Notes: generated by a model from the letters alone, not told the origin. Counted from the stretch's first letter, positions 23,944-31,884 are shown. The stretch: 64,000 nt of DNA from Kitasatospora mediocidica KCTC 9733 (GCF_000744225.1 NZ_JQLN01000004.1:1116001-1180000); one strand, 5' to 3'. Made by a program: numbers and translations.

Positions 23944-24152
23944 CGGGTTTTCAGCAGACGGCGGTGTGGCTGTTCGTCACGTTCTGCGGATCAGTGACGG
24001 TGCGCACGGTCGTGAAGGCGTGGGCCGGCGCGCGGGTTGATGTGGCCCGTGAGCATGCCCGCGTGTATCTCGAAGCGAACCGTGCCGTGATCGACGCCCA
24101 GCACGGGCCGCAGTTCGTACCGCCTGCGTGGACGACGGACGGTGAGGCATGA
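23940..24152 (+). CDS. Small membrane-anchored protein
   Basis: 70 residues, ATGA overlap. The N-terminus TAVWLFVTFCGSVTVRTVV is a membrane segment; a charged helix follows (DVAREHARVYLEANRAVIDA). Unknown function. Confidence 0.5.
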   Translation: MTGFQQTAVWLFVTFCGSVTVRTVVKAWAGARVDVAREHARVYLEANRAVIDAQHGPQFVPPAWTTDGEA

Positions 24153-24505
24153 GCGGCGAGCACTTCTACGTCTCGACCGGATGTCTCCACGGGGACCTGG
24201 TCCTGCCGGACGGGCGGGACGGGCATGGCTACTGCCAGTCGGATACGGGTGCGGTGGGGACGAAGACGCCCGCGCGTTGCAAGTTCTGCCCTGCCCCGTG
24301 CCGGTGCCCCTGTCATGAGGGCGTGGACATGGCTGGCACCGCGGCGCCGGAGTTTCGGGAGGACGTCAACGGCGTGTGGTCGTGGCAGTGCAACGGCGGC
24401 CCGGGGTGTGTCGGGTGGTACCGGTTCGGCTGGGCCTCCCAGGAGGCGGCTCGCGCTGAGTGGGACGAGCACGTGAAGCGTGACCACAAGGAGGCAGCGC
24501 GGTGA
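24149..24505 (+). CDS. Cys-rich protein
   Basis: 118 residues, ATGA overlap. CKFCPAPCRCPCHEG (about residues 44-58) is a dense Cys cluster; WSWQCNGGPGCVGWYRFGWA follows. The end (AEWDEHVKRDHKEA) is helical. Likely two zinc sites. Unknown. Confidence 0.5.
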   Translation: MSGEHFYVSTGCLHGDLVLPDGRDGHGYCQSDTGAVGTKTPARCKFCPAPCRCPCHEGVDMAGTAAPEFREDVNGVWSWQCNGGPGCVGWYRFGWASQEAARAEWDEHVKRDHKEAAR

Positions 24506-25017
24506 CCGTTCATGAGGTTCCGCAGCCGGGCGATATCGGCCTGACCAGCATTGTTGGCGCGGTCGGCTGGGGCATACGCCTCGGTGAGTTCCTGCTCGGC
24601 GACGGGGTGACGCCGTACGAGCACGCGTTCATCGTCCTCGACGACAACACGCTGTTGGAGGCTGAGCCGGGTGGTGCGCGGATCGCCGGCCTGGACGAGT
24701 ACGCGGGCCGGCACGTCGAGTACGTTTCGCCCGAGCTCAGCACGGAGCAGCGGTACGCGATCTGCGCGGCGGCTCGCAACCTGATCAACACCCCGTATTC
24801 GGCTGCGGACTACTTCGCGATCGCCGCGCACCGGTTCCACATCCCGGCGCCCGGGTTGCGCCGCTACATCTCGGACCGGGGCCACATGATCTGCTCCCAG
24901 CTTGTCGATCAGTGCTACCAGGACGCGGGCGTGCAGCTGTTCAACGACGGTCGGTGGCCAGGATTTGTGACCCCGGCCGACCTGGCGCTGCTGCTCGGAC
25001 GGGAGGGGCAGCGGTGA
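24502..25017 (+). CDS. Permuted NlpC/P60-type (YiiX/LRAT-like) papain-fold protein
   Basis: 171 residues from GTG 24502. PGDIGLTS at the start and YEHAFIVLDDNTLLEAEPGG place the catalytic His (about residue 41) before the Cys in HMICSQLVDQCYQDAG (about 132), the permuted order of YiiX/YaeF and LRAT-like enzymes. FVTPADLALLLG at the end is also typical. Members cleave peptides or move acyl groups. Its place in an early operon, far from lysis genes, argues against a simple endolysin role. Confidence 0.7.
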   Translation: MTVHEVPQPGDIGLTSIVGAVGWGIRLGEFLLGDGVTPYEHAFIVLDDNTLLEAEPGGARIAGLDEYAGRHVEYVSPELSTEQRYAICAAARNLINTPYSAADYFAIAAHRFHIPAPGLRRYISDRGHMICSQLVDQCYQDAGVQLFNDGRWPGFVTPADLALLLGREGQR

Positions 25018-25337
25018 GCAGTTTCCCTGTGGTCCTGCTGCGGGCGCTCGCCTCGCCGGCTTGGAAGGCAGCGGAGGACTTCAAGGCTGGGATGCAGCGG
25101 CTCGTGTCCGAGCCGGGACCGTCCGCTGAGAAGGTAGCGGCTGCGCGTGCCGGTATCGAGGCGCTCGCTGCTGGTGCCGCCCGCTGTCCGTGCGGTCATC
25201 GCCTGGACTCTGATCGGGCGTGTCTGAACGGCCGTATCTACGGCCCGTGCGGCACCTCTGGCTGCGACGGTCCGTGCACCGACACGTACGGGTACTGCAA
25301 CGCCGATGTCTGCGCGTGCCCCGAGGAGGACGAATGA
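25014..25337 (+). CDS. Cys-rich small protein
   Basis: 107 residues from GTG 25014 (GTGA overlap). Helical first half. Second half has CPCGHRLDSDRACLNGRIYG then CGTSGCDGPCTDTYGYCNAD, about nine Cys in 45 residues. Probable metal binding. Unknown. Confidence 0.5.
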   Translation: MSSFPVVLLRALASPAWKAAEDFKAGMQRLVSEPGPSAEKVAAARAGIEALAAGAARCPCGHRLDSDRACLNGRIYGPCGTSGCDGPCTDTYGYCNADVCACPEEDE

Positions 25338-25654
25338 GCGGCGAGTTCGACGGGATCGGCGGCCTGCTGGCCGGCTCGGAAGCCGAGCGGTCGCCGGAGC
25401 AGTGGGCCCAGCAGTTGGAGGCCGAGGTGATGCGGGACTACGACGAGTGGATGGCTGGGGAGCGGCTTGCTGCCGCCGAGGAGCGGGCCCGGGAGACGCG
25501 CTTGTACTGGTCGGGGCGTCCGGATCCGATCACGCGTCAGATCTTGCGGGCGTACGGGTTGAGGGCGGCGGACGTCGGCTTGGTGCAGCGGTCGGCGTTC
25601 TCGTCGGGGTACAGGCGCCGGCAGCGGGCCCGGGTCAAGCGGAGGCGACGGTGA
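25334..25654 (+). CDS. Hypothetical protein with very basic tail
   Basis: 106 residues, ATGA overlap. Acidic helix (QWAQQLEAEVMRDYDEWMAG) followed by a tail of Arg (YRRRQRARVKRRRR). Probably binds nucleic acid. Unknown. Confidence 0.5.
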   Translation: MSGEFDGIGGLLAGSEAERSPEQWAQQLEAEVMRDYDEWMAGERLAAAEERARETRLYWSGRPDPITRQILRAYGLRAADVGLVQRSAFSSGYRRRQRARVKRRRR

Positions 25655-25920
25655 ACGGGCGCTGGTCGGCGCCGTGGCTGGACAGCCGGCTGGATGCGGT
25701 CAGGGCGGACCCCGTGACGGCGTTCGCCATGGCGCTCGCTGAACGGATCCAGGTGGTGGACCTGCTGGTGGAGGAGGCGTTCTTGTACGGCGTGACGAGC
25801 CGTCGACAGCAGCTGCGGGATGAGGGTTGGTCGGGTTGGCTGTTGGATCTGGACGCGCCGGTGCGGGTGGCGCCGGCCGGGGTGCGGGCGCCGAAGGGCG
25901 AGAAGCGGAGGCGGCGGTGA
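25651..25920 (+). CDS. Hypothetical protein with basic tail
   Basis: 89 residues from GTG 25651 (GTGA overlap). Helical core (VTAFAMALAERIQVVDLLVE), basic end (GEKRRRR) like its neighbour. Unknown. Confidence 0.45.
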   Translation: MNGRWSAPWLDSRLDAVRADPVTAFAMALAERIQVVDLLVEEAFLYGVTSRRQQLRDEGWSGWLLDLDAPVRVAPAGVRAPKGEKRRRR

Positions 25921-26315
25921 GCGAGCGGCCGGTGGTGTTTGTAGCGTGCCCTGGCCAGCCGGCGTGCCCGGATCGGCTGTTCAAGGTCGCTGGCCATCGG
26001 CACTTCAGCCGGGCCGTTGTTCGGGTTCGCCGGGTGGTGTCGTGCTGCTGGGAGGTGTGGTGTCCGTGCTGCCTGTCGGCCCCGGTGGTGGCGCAGGCGT
26101 CGTCGTGGGAGCGGGCGATGCTGCGCGCCGGCAAGCACGTGGCGGAGGTCCACGGTGACGGGCGGCCGGCGGCACTCGGCGAGCCGTTGCCGGCCGACTT
26201 CGCGCATCTGCCGTGCGGCGGCTGGTGCCTCGGGGACTGCCCGGGCTGCTGCGCGTGCGGGACAGTGCGCTGTTCAGGGTGCGCTCCGGGCCGTGAGATG
26301 GGGGAGTTTGTGTGA
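25917..26315 (+). CDS. Cys-rich protein
   Basis: 132 residues from GTG 25917 (GTGA overlap). CCWEVWCPCCLSA in the middle, then LPCGGWCLGDCPGCCACGTV, about 14 Cys in total. Reading frame and overlaps support it as real. Metal binding likely; identity unknown. Confidence 0.5.
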   Translation: MSERPVVFVACPGQPACPDRLFKVAGHRHFSRAVVRVRRVVSCCWEVWCPCCLSAPVVAQASSWERAMLRAGKHVAEVHGDGRPAALGEPLPADFAHLPCGGWCLGDCPGCCACGTVRCSGCAPGREMGEFV

Positions 26316-26770
26316 GTAAGCATCCGGCAGTGCAGTTCCTGACGGCGGCTCTGGCGCGCGCCGAGGAGACCGCGAAGCCGGCGACGCCGGGGCCGTGGGG
26401 GGTTCGGCCTCCAAGCGATCACGGCGATGGCTGGGAGGTTTGTGGCCGCGGCCCAGGCCACAATGGGAGCAGGTGGGTCGTTGGGGCGGAGTCGGGTGGC
26501 GGTGTCTACGACGAGGCCGATGCGCGGCACATCGCCCTGCACGATCCGGGGGCGGTGCTGCGCCGTGTCGCCGCGGACCGGCAGATCCTCGCCGAGCACC
26601 AGCCAGTCAAGGCCGTGGGTTACGACGGCTACGGGGTTGCGGTGATCGACACATGCATTCTTTGCGGCTCGCAGTACGCGCCCTACCCGTGCCGGACGGT
26701 GCTGCTGCTCGCGCAGGCCTGGGGCTGGGAGGCCTCGCATGCTGTCAGCCCGCAGCCCGAAATTGAATGA
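26312..26770 (+). CDS. DUF6221-type protein
   Basis: 152 residues from GTG 26312 (GTGA overlap). FLTAALARAEETAKPATPGP, then DARHIALHDPGAVLRRVAAD and C-terminal ILCGSQYAPYPCRTVLLLAQ fit a family very common in Streptomyces genomes and prophages. Function unknown. It supports the host assignment. Confidence 0.65.
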   Translation: MSKHPAVQFLTAALARAEETAKPATPGPWGVRPPSDHGDGWEVCGRGPGHNGSRWVVGAESGGGVYDEADARHIALHDPGAVLRRVAADRQILAEHQPVKAVGYDGYGVAVIDTCILCGSQYAPYPCRTVLLLAQAWGWEASHAVSPQPEIE

Positions 26771-27017
26771 CCCGATCGGGCTCTGGCCGGGATTTTCCGC
26801 ATCGGGCAGCGTGGTCGCCATGACGACCTTCCAGCCGCTCACCGCGGCGCACCTGCCCAACTTCTTCGACGCGGCCGGCCAGCCGCTCGGCTCGTCCAGC
26901 AAGTGTCCGGCCTGCAACCGAACGATCCGGTTCGACCTGAAGCTGTCGAACGGGAAGACGATGCGCTTCGCGGGGACGTGCGGTCACGCGTTCGAGGTGC
27001 CGACGCCGAGCAAGTAG
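26739..27017 (+). CDS. Small zinc-ribbon protein ending the early operon
   Basis: 92 residues from ATG 26739 (GGGAGG six bases upstream, inside the previous gene); ATG 26820 is a plausible shorter start but lacks a ribosome site. SKCPACNRTIRFDLKLSNGK then FAGTCGHAFEVP gives CxxC plus C-x-H. Last rightward gene before converging operons. Confidence 0.5.
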   Translation: MLSARSPKLNDPIGLWPGFSASGSVVAMTTFQPLTAAHLPNFFDAAGQPLGSSSKCPACNRTIRFDLKLSNGKTMRFAGTCGHAFEVPTPSK

Positions 27018-27030
27018 CCGGGCAGCACGA

Positions 27031-27061
27031 GGCCCCTGCCGCGTTGCGTGCGACAGGGGCC
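27031..27061. terminator. Hairpin between converging operons
   Basis: GGCCCCTG (27031-27038) pairs with CAGGGGCC (27054-27061). A second stem GGTCCG/CGGACC is at 27106-27121. The rest of the 204-base gap (27018-27221) shows no credible gene. Confidence 0.7.
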
Positions 27062-27221
27062 AGGGCTCACATCCTCCGGGGGCGTCAGCCACCTTGCGGC
27101 GGGAGGGTCCGACAGCGGACCAGGCCTTGTCCCGGCAGACTGCGCCGCCCGGCTATGCCGGCGTCCCGGGTGCCACGGTTTCCCGGTGGCAGACGAGCGG
27201 CGCAGCACCAGGGTACGCCGG

Positions 27222-27416
27222 TCACATGACATCGGGTTCGCACGCCAGCAGCTCATGCCCACGCTGCCGGTACCAGGCGTCGACGGCCCCCTGGACGGTC
27301 TCGCGTAGTTCCTCGCTGACGTCGTCGGCGTACATGGGCTCGCCGCCCTTGAGTGGCAGGTGTTCGGGCTTGTCGACGGTGAACGCGACCTCGATGTGCC
27401 GCCGCTCCCGGCTCAC
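27222..27416 (-). CDS. Small hypothetical protein, end of Thg1-led operon
   Basis: 64 residues from GTG 27416, overlapping the upstream stop. IEVAFTVDKPEHLPLKGGEP then SEELRETVQGAVDAWYRQRG. No family recognised. Confidence 0.5.
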   Translation of the reverse strand: MSRERRHIEVAFTVDKPEHLPLKGGEPMYADDVSEELRETVQGAVDAWYRQRGHELLACEPDVM

Positions 27417-28084
27417 GGTTGCCCGCCCGGGTTGTTCGCGGTGTTGCTGCTGGTCGGCGGGTTGTTCGGCATTGTTCGCGGGCCGGCGAAGACCTGGGCG
27501 CCGCATGCGCACCACAGGGACAGGTCGCCGACCCTGGCCCCGAGTTGCTTCGAGTCGAGGTGGTAGCAGGGTTCGCGGCTCACGTGCTGTTCGAAGAGGC
27601 CGCCGCAGGTGCTGCCGGCGGGTCCGTCCTGGCAGCGCTGCCCGAAGGTCGGGGTGCCGACGTAGTTGTGGCCGTCGATCCGAGCGTTGTTCAGGTCGAC
27701 CGGGGGTTCGCCTGAATGGCCGCCGCGACGTTCAGGTCCACTGCCGAGGACGCGCCGGAGGTCACCCCCGATGCCGTCCATGGCCTGCCGGAATCCGAGG
27801 CTGGCGTGGGCGTTCGCGAACCAGCGGGTCCACATGGCCTCGACGCCAGTACGGAGGCGGTCCCGTTCGGCTTCAGCCCTCCGGAGTCGCGCGTATGCCT
27901 TGAGCGTCTCCTCGTTGCCTTCCTCGATGTGCTGTTCGGCGATGGCCAGGTCGTCAACGATCGGCTGCACCACGGTCATGACCGCTGCCAGCGTCTCGGG
28001 GGCAACCGAATCCGGGTCGGCCTGGGAATACCAAAGGCCATGGCTGATAGCAGCAGCGATGCGGGCCTTCAGGTCTTCGGTCAC
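27413..28084 (-). CDS. Hypothetical protein with helical and Cys-rich halves
   Basis: 223 residues from GTG 28084 (overlap with upstream stop). First half helical (DLAIAEQHIEEGNEETLKAY then ARLRRAEAERDRLRTGVE), a layout common in Streptomyces prophage proteins. Second half has CQDGPAGSTCGGLFEQH and LSLWCACGAQVFAG. Unknown function. Confidence 0.55.
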   Translation of the reverse strand: MTEDLKARIAAAISHGLWYSQADPDSVAPETLAAVMTVVQPIVDDLAIAEQHIEEGNEETLKAYARLRRAEAERDRLRTGVEAMWTRWFANAHASLGFRQAMDGIGGDLRRVLGSGPERRGGHSGEPPVDLNNARIDGHNYVGTPTFGQRCQDGPAGSTCGGLFEQHVSREPCYHLDSKQLGARVGDLSLWCACGAQVFAGPRTMPNNPPTSSNTANNPGGQP

Positions 28085-28488
28085 CGCTGCTCCTCGGCCA
28101 GGAAGTCGTGCACGCCGCGGTCGATCGTGCAGCGGCTGCAGTAGTCGGCGCGGATCGCCGCGTCGTGGGTGTGCTCGTGGCGTTCGTGGCCGCAGGTCCG
28201 GCACGTCTCGTGCTGGCGCAGTTCGGCGGCGAGCCGGTCGCGTTCGGCCTTGATGCGCGTGATGGCCTGGACCCAGTCGAGCAGCCCGTGTGTCTCCAGG
28301 TGTGCCTTCACGATCACGTCAACGGCCTGCAGGGCGCCCGCTGCGGCCCCGAACGCGATCGGGTCGACACCCGCCGGCGCCGGGATGTCAGCGATCGGGT
28401 ACAGCCTGTCCGGGTCGGTGAAGTCGGGGGCGGCCTGGTCGTGGTGCCAGCCACAGTCGAGCGGGCAGAAGTAGCGGGTGACGGTCAC
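28081..28488 (-). CDS. Hypothetical protein with two zinc-like sites
   Basis: 135 residues. N-terminal FCPLDCGWHHDQ; C-terminal CRTCGHERHEHTHD then CSRCTID, joined by a helix (ITRIKAERDRLAAELRQHE). The front looks like a small zinc finger. Unknown. Confidence 0.5.
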   Translation of the reverse strand: MTVTRYFCPLDCGWHHDQAAPDFTDPDRLYPIADIPAPAGVDPIAFGAAAGALQAVDVIVKAHLETHGLLDWVQAITRIKAERDRLAAELRQHETCRTCGHERHEHTHDAAIRADYCSRCTIDRGVHDFLAEEQR

Positions 28489-28682
28489 TGCCGCTTCCCT
28501 TCGAGTTCGCTTGCGGTGTCCCGCAGCACGGTGATTGTGGCCAGCACGGACGGCAGGAGCGTCCCGTCTTCGAGGGCGGCTTCGAGCCGGTTCGCCAGGT
28601 AGATCAGCCGTCCGGCTGGGGCGCGCCGGCCGAGGTGCACGGCCCGGACGATCCCGGCTGCACGCTCTTCACTGGGGTTCAC
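28485..28682 (-). CDS. Small helical protein
   Basis: 65 residues from GTG 28682 (overlap). ERAAGIVRAVHLGRRAPAGR then LIYLANRLEAALEDGTLLPS. No motif. Supported by overlaps on both sides. Confidence 0.45.
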   Translation of the reverse strand: MNPSEERAAGIVRAVHLGRRAPAGRLIYLANRLEAALEDGTLLPSVLATITVLRDTASELEGKRQ

Positions 28683-29323
28683 GGCTGCTCCCTCCGAGCT
28701 GCGGCGCGCTGCTCCGCGACCCACGTCTCGTACCGGCGGGTCTCCTCGGTGGCCAGGCGCTGCGCCTCGGCGATCGCTTCGTCGCGGGTCCAGCGGTAGA
28801 TCACGCCGATGTGGAGGTTCCCGCGGTAGACCCACCCGTCACCGGTCCACACGTGGTCGCCGGGCTGGAGGTTCGGGTTGAGGATCAGCCAGCCATCTGG
28901 GAACCGGTCGGCCCAGTTGGCGGTGACCTTCTGGACGATCAGCGGCTCGGGCTGCAGCACCGGGCCGCTGTCGGAACGGTCGGGATCTGCGGCCTCGGGG
29001 CAGGGGATGCGGAACTCCGTGGCGAACAGGAGCTGTTGGAGCGCTTCGTGGCCGCGCTGGTTCTCGGCTCGGACCTTCGCCATGAAGTCGCGCGGGTCCG
29101 GTGGTGGTGGCGATGCTGCCATGAAGGCGTGCGCCCAGTCTTGCGTGTAGTCGCAGCCGTCGGCGGGGCAGTGCCAGCCGTTCTCGGTGGCGACGAGGAC
29201 GCCCTCGTTGTTCGGGTGTTGGTCGCGTTGGCCGCACGTGAACGGGTGTATGCGGCCGGACTGCTGGTAGTCGTTGAGGTGGGTGACCTGCTCGGCGGTC
29301 CACGGGGTGGTGAAGGAGGTCAT
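28679..29323 (-). CDS. Hypothetical Streptomyces phage protein
   Basis: 214 residues from ATG 29323 (ATGA overlap). WTAEQVTHLNDYQQSGRIHP then FTCGQRDQHPNNEGVLVATE and GWHCPADGCDYTQDWAHAFM form an N-terminal zinc domain seen repeatedly in Streptomyces phages. The C-terminal part (GDHVWTGDGWVYRGNLHIGV) is strand-rich, then helical. Function unknown. Confidence 0.6.
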   Translation of the reverse strand: MTSFTTPWTAEQVTHLNDYQQSGRIHPFTCGQRDQHPNNEGVLVATENGWHCPADGCDYTQDWAHAFMAASPPPPDPRDFMAKVRAENQRGHEALQQLLFATEFRIPCPEAADPDRSDSGPVLQPEPLIVQKVTANWADRFPDGWLILNPNLQPGDHVWTGDGWVYRGNLHIGVIYRWTRDEAIAEAQRLATEETRRYETWVAEQRAAARREQP

Positions 29324-29523
29324 GTCTGGTCTCCGGTGATGGCCCTTGCGAGGGCGACGGTTTCGGGGCCGCCGACGCGGTGCAGCGGGTCGGGGTCGAG
29401 GCCGGCCATGCGGGCCCAGCGGGTGAGGATGGCGGCGATCAGCGGGTTGCAGGAGACGGGGAGCCCGGACGGGCGTTCGCCGAGCTCCTTGACGGCGGCG
29501 AGCAGCACCTCGGCGTCGGTCAT
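29320..29523 (-). CDS. Small hypothetical protein
   Basis: 67 residues from ATG 29523. DAEVLLAAVKELGERPSGLP then NPLIAAILTRWARMAGLDPD. The ATG overlaps the upstream stop. Unknown. Confidence 0.45.
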   Translation of the reverse strand: MTDAEVLLAAVKELGERPSGLPVSCNPLIAAILTRWARMAGLDPDPLHRVGGPETVALARAITGDQT

Positions 29524-29909
29524 CAGAATCGCCACCAGCCGTCGAACGACGCCGGGATCTCGGGGTAGTTGGCGAGCATCGGCAGCAGTAGGTCGAGGTG
29601 CTGGGCGATGACGTCGGGTTCCTGCGCGCGCCAGTACCGTTCGCCCGCGCCCCAGTACCGTTCGCCGTCCCACCGACCGAAGCAGGTGCCACCGTATCGA
29701 CCGTCGTCGTGCCGACGTAGGAACTCAGCGGCGTCCGCCGGGGCGGGGTGCTGGATGTCCCACAGGTGGCCGATGCAGGCGACGGTGGCGCCGTTGCGCC
29801 GCCGGAACCAGACTGCGCCGAGAGTGACCATGTGCTCTGTGACGCGCAGACTGTTCAGGTCGACGGCGTACGGGCGGCGGGAGATCAGGAATCGGTCCTC
29901 GCGGATCAT
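29523..29909 (-). CDS. Hypothetical protein
   Basis: 128 residues, start overlapping the upstream stop. Aromatic-rich; contains a short internal duplication ERYWGAGERYW encoded by a repeated CCAGTACCGTTCGCC stretch near 29633-29663. No family recognised. Confidence 0.5.
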   Translation of the reverse strand: MIREDRFLISRRPYAVDLNSLRVTEHMVTLGAVWFRRRNGATVACIGHLWDIQHPAPADAAEFLRRHDDGRYGGTCFGRWDGERYWGAGERYWRAQEPDVIAQHLDLLLPMLANYPEIPASFDGWWRF

Positions 29910-30142
29910 CCCCGCACCTCCGTCTCGCAGGTGTCGCAGAGCGGGTGGTCACCTGGTGTGGCGCCGTAGTTGCCGCAGCGCTCACATTCGGTGTTGGCGT
30001 GGGCGGACCTGACCTTGCGGGCGAGGCGGACGACGGTGGCGGCGAGTTCCTCCTCGTCGTGCTCGCGGAAGAGGTGGTCTTCGAGTTCGGCGTCGTCGTA
30101 CAGGTCGTCGAGGTCGCATCCGGTTACGGGACAGGCGATCAC
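29906..30142 (-). CDS. Small zinc-finger-like protein
   Basis: 78 residues. N-terminal ACPVTGCDLDDLYDDAELED followed by HLFREH is a C2H2-like finger; C-terminal CERCGNYGATPGDHPLCDTC is a CxxC pair site. Possibly RNA or DNA binding. Confidence 0.55.
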   Translation of the reverse strand: MIACPVTGCDLDDLYDDAELEDHLFREHDEEELAATVVRLARKVRSAHANTECERCGNYGATPGDHPLCDTCETEVRG

Positions 30143-30288
30143 AGGGTCTCCTGGGCGTGGAAGCGGTCAAGGTTGAGGGAGGGCAGCGCCGCGATCTCGG
30201 CGTCGGTGGTCGGCCGGGCCGGGATCTCGAAGCACCAGGTCGGGTCGTGGGCGGCGAGTTGCTGACCGCAGGTCTCACAGTTGGTCAT
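30139..30288 (-). CDS. Tiny zinc-ribbon-like protein
   Basis: 49 residues from ATG 30288 (ATGA-type overlap with the Thg1-like stop). NCETCGQQLAAHDPTWCFEI, then a short helix. Unknown. Confidence 0.45.
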   Translation of the reverse strand: MTNCETCGQQLAAHDPTWCFEIPARPTTDAEIAALPSLNLDRFHAQETL

Positions 30289-31079
30289 GCCGCCGTCTCC
30301 TCGGTCTTGGTCAGGGTCGGCGGTGCGGGGATTGTCTGGGCGAGCCAGCCGCTGGGTTCGGTGGTGAAGTGCGGTGCGCCGGCGGTCTCCCACCAGGTGC
30401 GGACCGCAGTTGCCTGGACGGTCTGGCCGCTGCGCTTGTCGACGTACTCGACCTGGCGCTCGCCGACCTGCCGGACGGTGACCCGGCCGCGCTTGAACCC
30501 GTCGGGGTAGTCGTTCCAGTTGATGCCGTGCTCGGACCAGAGCATGTCCTGCATGCGGCCGGTGTTGACGCCGTGGAGTTGCCGGTGGGAGAAGCGGGCC
30601 TGCGCGGCCATGCTGATGCTGTTGCGGACGGCATCACGCTGGCGCCACAGAAAGTAGTTGGCGACCTCAACCGGGTCGGCGACGGTGAACACGCGGGCGT
30701 CGAACAGGGCGCGCTTCCCGGGCCGGCGGGCGTTCAGTTCGGCGGTGGCGAGTGCAGCGGCGATGCTGATCTGCTTGGCAGCGATCCCGCCGAACCACGG
30801 CTGCGTGTTGACGCTCCCGAAGTCGGTGTACAGGACGCTGATCTCGTCGGACTGGGTGTACGCCATGACGGCGCCAGTGATCTCGGCGCACAGAGCCTCG
30901 GCGACCGCATCCATGTCGGCGGCGAACTGGGCATCGAAGGGGCACTCGGCGCCGCGCAGGTAGGCGTGGAAGGAGCGTCCGTCGACCCGCAGGATGGAGA
31001 AGGTGCGGCGGGGCAGCATGCTGCGGTAGGCGGCTTCGTGCTGCTTCATCCTGTCGCCGAGCGCGGTCGAGTCGGTCAT
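30285..31079 (-). CDS. Thg1-like protein (tRNA-His guanylyltransferase / 3'-5' polymerase family)
   Basis: 264 residues; GAGAGG seven bases before ATG 31079. LRVDGRSFHAYLRG with D33, then AYTQSDEISVL with D78 and E79, are the three metal-binding acids of the Thg1 palm domain. FDARVF, NYFLWRQRDAVRNSISM and MLWSEHGINWNDYP follow in the usual order. Thg1 adds G to the 5' end of tRNA-His; bacterial relatives repair truncated tRNA 5' ends, the only known 3'-5' polymerisation. First gene of the leftward operon ending at 27222. Repair of cleaved host tRNA is an attractive but unproven phage role. Confidence 0.88.
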   Translation of the reverse strand: MTDSTALGDRMKQHEAAYRSMLPRRTFSILRVDGRSFHAYLRGAECPFDAQFAADMDAVAEALCAEITGAVMAYTQSDEISVLYTDFGSVNTQPWFGGIAAKQISIAAALATAELNARRPGKRALFDARVFTVADPVEVANYFLWRQRDAVRNSISMAAQARFSHRQLHGVNTGRMQDMLWSEHGINWNDYPDGFKRGRVTVRQVGERQVEYVDKRSGQTVQATAVRTWWETAGAPHFTTEPSGWLAQTIPAPPTLTKTEETAA

Positions 31080-31112
31080 GAGGGTGCCTCTCGGGCTGGG
31101 TGGTATGCGTCG

Positions 31113-31187
31113 ATTATCTCATTTGTGCCACTTGATCGCACCTGCCTTGCGGGCCCAATCAGCGCCGTGAGCAGGCAAGTTGGGCCC
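31113..31187 (-). promoter_or_regulatory. Possible promoter of the Thg1-led operon and upstream hairpin
   Basis: Minus-strand GATAAT (31118-31113) about 34 bases before the Thg1-like ATG could be a -10; no good -35 is seen. GGGCCCAA (31151-31158) pairs with TTGGGCCC (31180-31187), a likely terminator for the operon upstream (31198-34677). Confidence 0.4.
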
Positions 31188-31197
31188 AGGCCAGGCG

Positions 31198-31401
31198 CTA
31201 CGCGTCGCCTAGTCGGTAGCCGACGGCGAGTTCACCGGGCGTGATCCATGCGCGGAGCCGACCGGTCTCCACGTCGGTGATCCTCGCGGAGTTGTGGCGG
31301 ACCTCGTCGTAGTCGGTCCAGTCGCCGACCGGGGTGAGGATGACGATCTGGGGCTGGCTGGGGTCGTTCGGCTGGTAGGTCTGGCCGGGCTCGACGCTCA
31401 C
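31198..31401 (-). CDS. Small strand-rich protein (DUF6354-like)
   Basis: 67 residues. EPGQTYQPNDPSQPQIVILT then ARITDVETGRLRAWITP is an SH3-like pattern. It shares layout with the protein at 32798-32971 (xPxQxY start, V-x-D-x2-TG-x core), so the two are probably paralogues in one operon. Function unknown. Confidence 0.5.
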   Translation of the reverse strand: MSVEPGQTYQPNDPSQPQIVILTPVGDWTDYDEVRHNSARITDVETGRLRAWITPGELAVGYRLGDA

Positions 31402-31634
31402 AACTCCCCCTCTCGGCAGCCGATCTGGTGGTCGCCGTCGGTCCCGTCACACGTCGGGCACTCGGCGTTGCGCCGCTCGATGCGGTCAAGGCCGGCGCGC
31501 ACCCCGTCGAGGATCGTGCTGGCGTTCGTGGTGTGCTGGCGCATGGCGTCCAAGTTGCCGCGGGCTTCGGCGATGGCAGCCTTGCTGGCGGCGATGTCGG
31601 CTCGGATTGCGGAGAGCGGGGTGGTGTCGGTCAT
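31398..31634 (-). CDS. Helical protein with C-terminal Cys site
   Basis: 78 residues. Long helix (IRADIAASKAAIAEARGNLD) and an end motif CPTCDGTDGDHQIGC that may bind zinc. Overlaps its neighbour by four bases. Unknown. Confidence 0.5.
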   Translation of the reverse strand: MTDTTPLSAIRADIAASKAAIAEARGNLDAMRQHTTNASTILDGVRAGLDRIERRNAECPTCDGTDGDHQIGCREGEL

Positions 31635-31644
31635 CGTGCTGCCC

Positions 31645-31833
31645 CTACGAGTTGATGCGGCTGAGGATCTCGGCGACGCGGCCGTTGGCGTATGTGTCGT
31701 AGGTGACGCGCTCGTCGGGGGTGGCGTGCCACGGGTTGTAGTCCGGGTTCGCTTCCGTGAACTCGTTGTGGGCCTGGGCGTGCGCGTGGCAGCGGGCGTT
31801 GTAGGCGTCGTCTTCGGGGTGGCTGGCGTTCAT
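31645..31833 (-). CDS. Small acidic protein
   Basis: 62 residues. His/Asn/Asp-rich (AYNARCHAHAQAHNEFTEAN), then VTYDTYANGRVAEILSRI. No family recognised. Confidence 0.45.
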   Translation of the reverse strand: MNASHPEDDAYNARCHAHAQAHNEFTEANPDYNPWHATPDERVTYDTYANGRVAEILSRINS

Positions 31834-31884
31834 GTGCTGCTCCTTCGGGTTGGGCCGGCCGCCGGGAAGACAGCCGGGGGCGGG

